Source of the DNA: Mycteria americana
Lineage: Eukaryota > Chordata > Aves > Ciconiiformes > Ciconiidae
Direction: 5' to 3'
DNA: 64,000 nucleotides
Assembly: GCF_035582795.1 (NCBI RefSeq)
Contig: NC_134368.1
Span: 33,106,501-33,170,500 of the forward strand
Shown here: positions 58,601 through 64,000 of the stretch, one piece after another
Layout of the letters: each line of letters opens with the position of its first letter
Numbering within the stretch: position 1 is the first letter of the stretch
The notes under the pieces: model-generated
Database searches by the model: none
What the model saw: only the letters and a program-made list of their open reading frames with translations
What the model was told of the DNA's origin: nothing
Made by a program: the position numbers and the translations under genes

Positions 58601-61499
58601 TGTTATTATCCTTAGGTCAATGTAGCCGTCCAGTGATCTACATAGTCACCTGTTGGCTGACGTAAGTACACACTGATAGTAATCTGAGCTGGCTGGATGC
58701 ATTCTACCCTTAACTTGAAGATATAAATCTATTTGTGCAATGTCCTGGATAAGAAATGTATTTATTTAGTCTCAACACTTTTAGCCTGCCTATAAAACTT
58801 CCAGTTCATAGACATCTCGGAGCTCACATATATATGCTCGTAATCAGCTCTACAGTTGTACCTCAAGAGTAATGTTCTGACAGGTTGCTCTGTTGCCAAG
58901 TGGTTAGACTCCTGCAATAATACTATCTTTCAATCAGAGCTCTCATAGAGACAAGTCTGGACATTAAGTACTTCCTTGGGATCTAAATAAGCTTATCAGA
59001 AACCTTATTCATCCAGTACATTTTGGGGTACATATTGTGTAGTCATTACTGAGGAAACACAGAAATTCTATATATGTAATGCATTTTTGTTACTGACAGA
59101 TGATGATAACAGAATTTTGGTTCATTCAGTGTTCAGGGTACTGAGAGCCCGATATATCTACTTAAAGGTTTACCTTTTTACTACAACATCAAATACAGTA
59201 GTTTTACTGTGGTCACATAATTTGGCTGCATAAGCCAACTTAAAATGATTAAGTGCTTCCCTTCATCTTGTGCCACTTCACTCTCCAAACTCCATCTGTC
59301 CTGACTGACAATCCACCAACTGAACATGGCAAATCCAAGATCTTCTTTCCCATTCATACTGAAATTCCTATTCAGTCTCTGAAGGCACTAGATATATGCC
59401 TACTGTAATAACAACATGCATCAAATAATCATTTATTTTTCTACATATCAGTACTTGTTATAAATATTTTATTTCTACTTTTCCAACCTAATTTGCAATT
59501 CACATATATTTCCTCATATTTCTGTCATATGTCCTTTTTATAGCCATAAGCTGTATTTCTACTTTCTCATTTCCTTTTAACTACTCTGGAAGACCTTTCT
59601 ATATTTCAATTACCTGCAGACTCACAGTCCTACAGCATAATGTTAAAATCAAAACTGAGGTATTGATGCACTCCTCTGCATGTTAATTCTGGATAGTATT
59701 AGAATATAAGTATGTAGGTATCTTCTGAGGTTTCCTTGATACATCAAGGTTCTCATCTTTCATCTAGTGAAGTAAATGGCTTTGATTGAAGCCATACTGA
59801 ACCCACTATAAGCATATACTTTAGCATAATGAAAAAGATACTTGTAGCCCTTCACAGATTTTTCTCTGACACTGTTCTAGTGTCAAAGCAGATTTGACTT
59901 ACACATGTCCTGCTCTTAATCTGAGGAAGTTTCCATTAAAACTGAAGTATGCTATCTCCCATCCTTCTCTGACTTCCATCTTTCTACATAACTTTGCTAT
60001 TTGACAAGGAAGAAGGCTCATAGAAGGTCATAATAGTCTACAAAGCTTTTATGCCTCTTCTTTTTGTTTCTCCTACAAGCAGCCATGTGCAAGCCTTATT
60101 AGAATTGCAATTCCCACGATGAGATCTAGTATTATGTTTGAAATATGGAAACAAAGTGATCTTCAGCTAATTATGTCAGTGCACACAATGCAGACACAGA
60201 GCTCTATATATCTGAAAAGTTTTGTGTTTCAATAAATTATGGAAGCAGTTGAACCCTATAGAACTATTACTAAAATCTTGGTAAAACTTTAACTGATAAG
60301 TTTTTAATTAGCTTCTTATTTATTTTTAGAGGAAAAATATTACTGTTAAGATATTAATTATAATTATAACAAAATTCAGTTTTATCCAGAAAGAACTTCA
60401 GGTCCTGTGCTAAAACAGATTATACCACTCAGACATGCAGCAATAAGGGATGAAAGAAAATAAGCCAGCAGTTAAGAAAGTAATAGGAAACAAAATAAAT
60501 TAGTTCTCCATAAAGGTGAGTAATATTTTCCAAACAATCTAGACTGGGTTATTTAGGAAAAGTGATACTGCTTATTTGCTGCATCTAGAAAACATAATTG
60601 GATTTGACTGCAGAACAACAATGGCTTCTGATAGAAGACCTATGTGGTTTAATTTGCAAATCCATTTTTGCCTTGCCTTTTTTTAAACATGATTAATATA
60701 AAAGCCACACATGCAAGTACAACTGATTTAGAAGAAGGTACCTAAACCTGTAACAAATCGTGTTACGCTAATGTTTTTGTGGGTCTTGGAAGAAGGGTCA
60801 GAGATAAAATCGTGGTTAAATAAAGAACACTATAGCCAAGTCTGAATGAAGCATATAGATCAGAAGAACGTGTAGGAGACAATACAAGAATTAAAGTGCA
60901 GCCCCTTCTCCTTCAAAGAACATAGAGAGAGAAATACTCTTTTCAAAAAAGAAAAATGTTTGTATAATTTGGATAAAACATTCTAAGTTTAATGAAAAAA
61001 AAAAGTTTCTGATAATGTGCTTTTAGCCTTAACTGAGCAAACCACCTCAGAAGTCAGAGGAGAAAAAACCCTCAGTTATGTTGTCCAAAAAAGTAGGTGT
61101 TTTGCTTAGAATATAACTAGACAACATCCACTTTGCTTAGTACTTCTCATACAGCTGCTAACTACAAGTTTGGTTTAAGAAAAAACAGGAAGACAAACTG
61201 TACTAACAGAGACATACAGTGAAAGTTTTTATAGGAAGAATTACAACCTTCTTTCATAGCAGTGTCTCAGAAAAATGTATATAGGCTTTCTTCAAAAGTA
61301 CTCTGGCAGGATAAAGCTGAGTCACAATATACGCTTGTACCCTCACCAAGTGTGACCAATACAGTGTTTTCAAGTTCTGCTACAAGAATATCTTAGAGAG
61401 ATCGTATCACAATTAAAAGAAATATGAAACAAAAGCATAGGGCAGAAAACTTTGTATTAAGATTTAAATAACAGAAGTAAAAGTCAAACAGATACTCTT

Positions 61500-61790
61500 G
61501 CTCTGTAACTGCAGAGGGAGCGAAGAAGACTCGACGATGCTATAGATGCTGTTCACTCATTGGGACAGCGTGAATGTAAGGGATGGAGAAAGGATTAACC
61601 ATGTGCAGAAAGGAACCTGTGAGCCCACCAGCAGCTCAGCTCCTTATTCCTGCTTGTTTCTGAGCTCTTTGGCAATATGTTTACTTCATCAGGCCTCTCC
61701 CTTCCCTCCCTATAAAGCTGTATGATACATTAAATTGGTGGTAGGAGGCATCACTGTGCAAAGGGGCAATAGTCAACTGCAATTCTAACA
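61500..61790. other. GC-richer intronic block with TATA-like site
   Basis: More balanced composition than its flanks, with AGGGAGCGAAGAAGACTCGACG, a pyrimidine-rich CTCTCCCTTCCCTCC and CTATAAAGCTG. It could be a decayed LTR. No ORF or clear termini are visible. Confidence 0.2.
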
Positions 61791-63571
61791 GCTCTGTCTA
61801 ACAAAGCAAAGGTTGAGCCCTTTTTCTTCTTTCCTTGAATGATAAATTAGAAAAGAGCTAACACAGTTAAAAGAAAAAGCAAAAGTAACAATGAAAGGAA
61901 GACTAAGAAGTCTAAATTAAATCACCCAACTACCTAGTTTTAAAGTGAGAGACTCTTAATAGGGAAATATATAGCTGCAATGTCTCTAAAACAAAAAGTA
62001 CTACTTCTGACTCCATATTTTTCTTATCTGGGAAATATATTGATATCTGAATTACTAGCCTGTTTCTACTATACCTTTCTCCCTGGAATAGGCTACCTAT
62101 ATAAAAATTTCCAAATAGAAATGCTACAAAATAAGCAATGAGAAGCTGTAAACTCAACCTTTCAAGTTTTTATTAAGAATTTCTTATACTACCTTATGAT
62201 AGATTGCTTTTTAAGGCTGTGTATTACAAAAGCATTCCTCTGAATTGAGAAAAAATCATATAAAATAAATCCCACATTGCCATAGTGGTTTATAAATGCC
62301 CATTAAATGGGCATGCTTTAGAAAATTAATTACCAAAATGCATCATTTATTAGACCTATTCACAGTGAAGTGTTTCCAAAGAGACACTATTCCTAGCTAA
62401 GCAAGAAAATAAAATCAGGTTTTCATTGTAGTACCACACTTAAGTAACTACATGTGAGAGTTTCATCTCCAAATAAGCACAGCTTGTTTTTGCTTTTTTA
62501 TATTCATTTTGTGTTTTCTCTGTTCTTCCATAACTCCTTTCCTATATTCACCCCAAGGCACCATGATTATCAAAACACAGGCTTGAGTAAAATACACTAA
62601 AAAAAAATTTTCTGGTTGATGTTTGACATTATGATGCCTTGCCAGATTTCATCAGTCATATCATGTCATATAGAGTAATGCAGTCTGATTGATGCAACTC
62701 ACAGGGACTCATCACCTTTCATGTGTTTGCTGAAGAATTTAAAGGTATCACACAATCTTTGGACAGAATTCAAACAGCTACTATATGAAAGAAAGATTTT
62801 GTAATTTTAGTTTTCCATGAAGATAGATTTTTTTTTTTACCCTTTGGGAGGTTTTTTTTCCTAAATACTTTTCTTGAGATTGCATGGATCGTACAACTTT
62901 TAGTCTCCATTTGGAAATCTATGTTAAATAATTTCAGCTTTAGACTGAAGTCAACAGTAAAGCATAGATATCTCATTATAGCTTTATTATTTGGCTGCAG
63001 ATTAGTACTCATGCTGCAAAAAGCCTTTTAGGGATACAGAAATTGGGATATGAGGTTATTCTGTCCAAGCCTTTCAGAAATGCTCATTCGTTTAGAAATC
63101 TAATACTCTTCCTTTCATTCTGTGGGATAATATTTTTCTTCTCTAACAAGATGACAGAAGGGTTACCCTGAAGTGGGCCCTAGGGATTTAAAGCATAAGA
63201 TTTTGAAACTAGACTTTTATAGCCTCATTATAAAATAGTTTACTAATGAAATCTGATTTCAAGACAAGATGACTATCCAGAGATTAGAAAGAATGATCCC
63301 AAATTTGTTAAATTACTTTTGAATAAACACAAAAAAAGACAATAATTTTCAAGTGATTTTTAAAAGTGAATTACTCTTTCAAATTACCATTACAAAACAC
63401 CTTAAGAGTTTTTTCTAAAGAAACTGCCTGAAATGTTGGACATTAGGCTATTTCATGGAACATAATTTGTGTTTAACTTCATGACCTAAATGACAACACT
63501 TAGAACCTGATAAATCCTCCAGTGTGCGTATTTTCTTTGTGATATTTAAATGCTGCCTAAATCTTTCCTTT

Positions 63572-63586
63572 TGTGTGTGTGTGTGT
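63572..63586 (+). repeat. short (TG)7 microsatellite
   Basis: About 15 bases of uninterrupted TG within the SGCZ intron. Confidence 0.85.
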
Positions 63587-64000
63587 TTGCAAGTAATTAA
63601 AGTCAACGTTTTTATTGTTTTAACCCTAAAATAATTTTTCTAGTTCAATGAAAGAATTTATTTGAAACTTCAATCCTAACTCTTGTTTATTTTTCATTTT
63701 AGCCACAGAAGGAAAATCAATTACTTGTACAAACAACTCTAGTAGTGAGATTCTCCGGTAGGACTCCACAGGTATACAGTAATCCCTGAAACTCAGATGA
63801 ATATATCAAAGCAGCATAAACTTAGGTTTTCCTAGCCTGTACTTTTTTTTCTTTTATTTTAATTTGGGCAGGGGAGCTTAATATAATTACACATACAGTC
63901 AGGTGTATTTCTAGAGTTAAGGAGAAAATCCTGTTCTTTTCACAAGGAACAATCTTATATCCCACGCTAAGCATCACTGAATAAATTTTTATTAGTTGTT

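Larger units (their letters stand above)
43483..64000 (-). other. SGCZ: SGCZ upstream intron, partial (more than 20.5 kb)
   Basis: Sequence upstream of the 73-bp exon is intronic in phase 1. I looked on the minus strand for the next exon, expected to encode a stretch ending in a KVTG-type motif with a split Gly, and found no match with proper context. The intron therefore continues past the right edge. It contains an AT palindrome (44465-44488), a (GCCA)n run (45665-45683), direct repeats (46176-46217), a (TG)33 microsatellite (53202-53267), an exact 22-bp tandem duplication (55161-55204), a GC-richer patch (61500-61790) and a short (TG)n (63572-63586). The rest is AT-rich unique DNA. Confidence 0.8.

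Noticed and set aside
43483-64000. miR-383, which lies in an SGCZ intron in mammals
   Set aside because: I did not find the mature sequence or its complement; in mammals it sits in a more 5' intron, which would be outside this window.

Overview
This window looks like bird nuclear DNA. It is AT-rich, has long stretches without genes, carries very few interspersed repeats, and contains a CR1 LINE 3' end with the short ATTCT-type terminal repeat typical of avian CR1 copies. No bacterial, viral or organellar gene organisation is present. The species cannot be told from the sequence.

The window's one recognisable gene is on the minus strand: the 3' end of zeta-sarcoglycan (SGCZ), a type II single-pass membrane protein of the sarcoglycan / dystrophin-associated glycoprotein complex. 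The last three coding exons can be placed to the base: 43482-43410 (73 bp), 29315-29192 (124 bp) and 18206-18000 (207 bp, ending in TAG). All three have GT/AG borders, and the intron phases agree across them (1, then 2, then 0). Together they encode about the last 134 residues, from the end of the extracellular beta-type region to the C-terminal cysteine cluster. The cytoplasmic tail, transmembrane segment and N-terminal ectodomain are encoded beyond the right edge. I found no upstream exon between 43483 and 64000, so the next intron exceeds 20.5 kb.

Layout from left to right. 1-about 16,070: downstream flank of SGCZ, with a CR1 copy (about 5090-5499) joined head-to-tail to a much older CR1-like fragment (5500-5840), and a GC-richer unclassified block (3420-3980). 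About 16,070-17,999: probable SGCZ 3' UTR, including an imperfect hairpin of about 100 bp (16222-16322). 18,000-18,206: last coding exon, with a coding (TCC)n serine repeat. 18,207-29,191: last intron, with a candidate solo LTR or cryptic exon at 21142-21483. 29,192-29,315: penultimate exon. 29,316-43,409: intron. 43,410-43,482: third-last exon. 43,483-64,000: part of the next intron, with a 66-bp (TG)n microsatellite and several small tandem repeats.

I found no CRISPR array, operon, tRNA, rRNA or new multi-gene system. Most predicted ORFs here are chance ORFs in AT-rich non-coding DNA, or frame shadows of the SGCZ exons. The most useful leads are the 3' UTR hairpin, the coding serine microsatellite, the Lys codon made at the exon junction with a weakened donor, and the 21.1-21.5 kb block.
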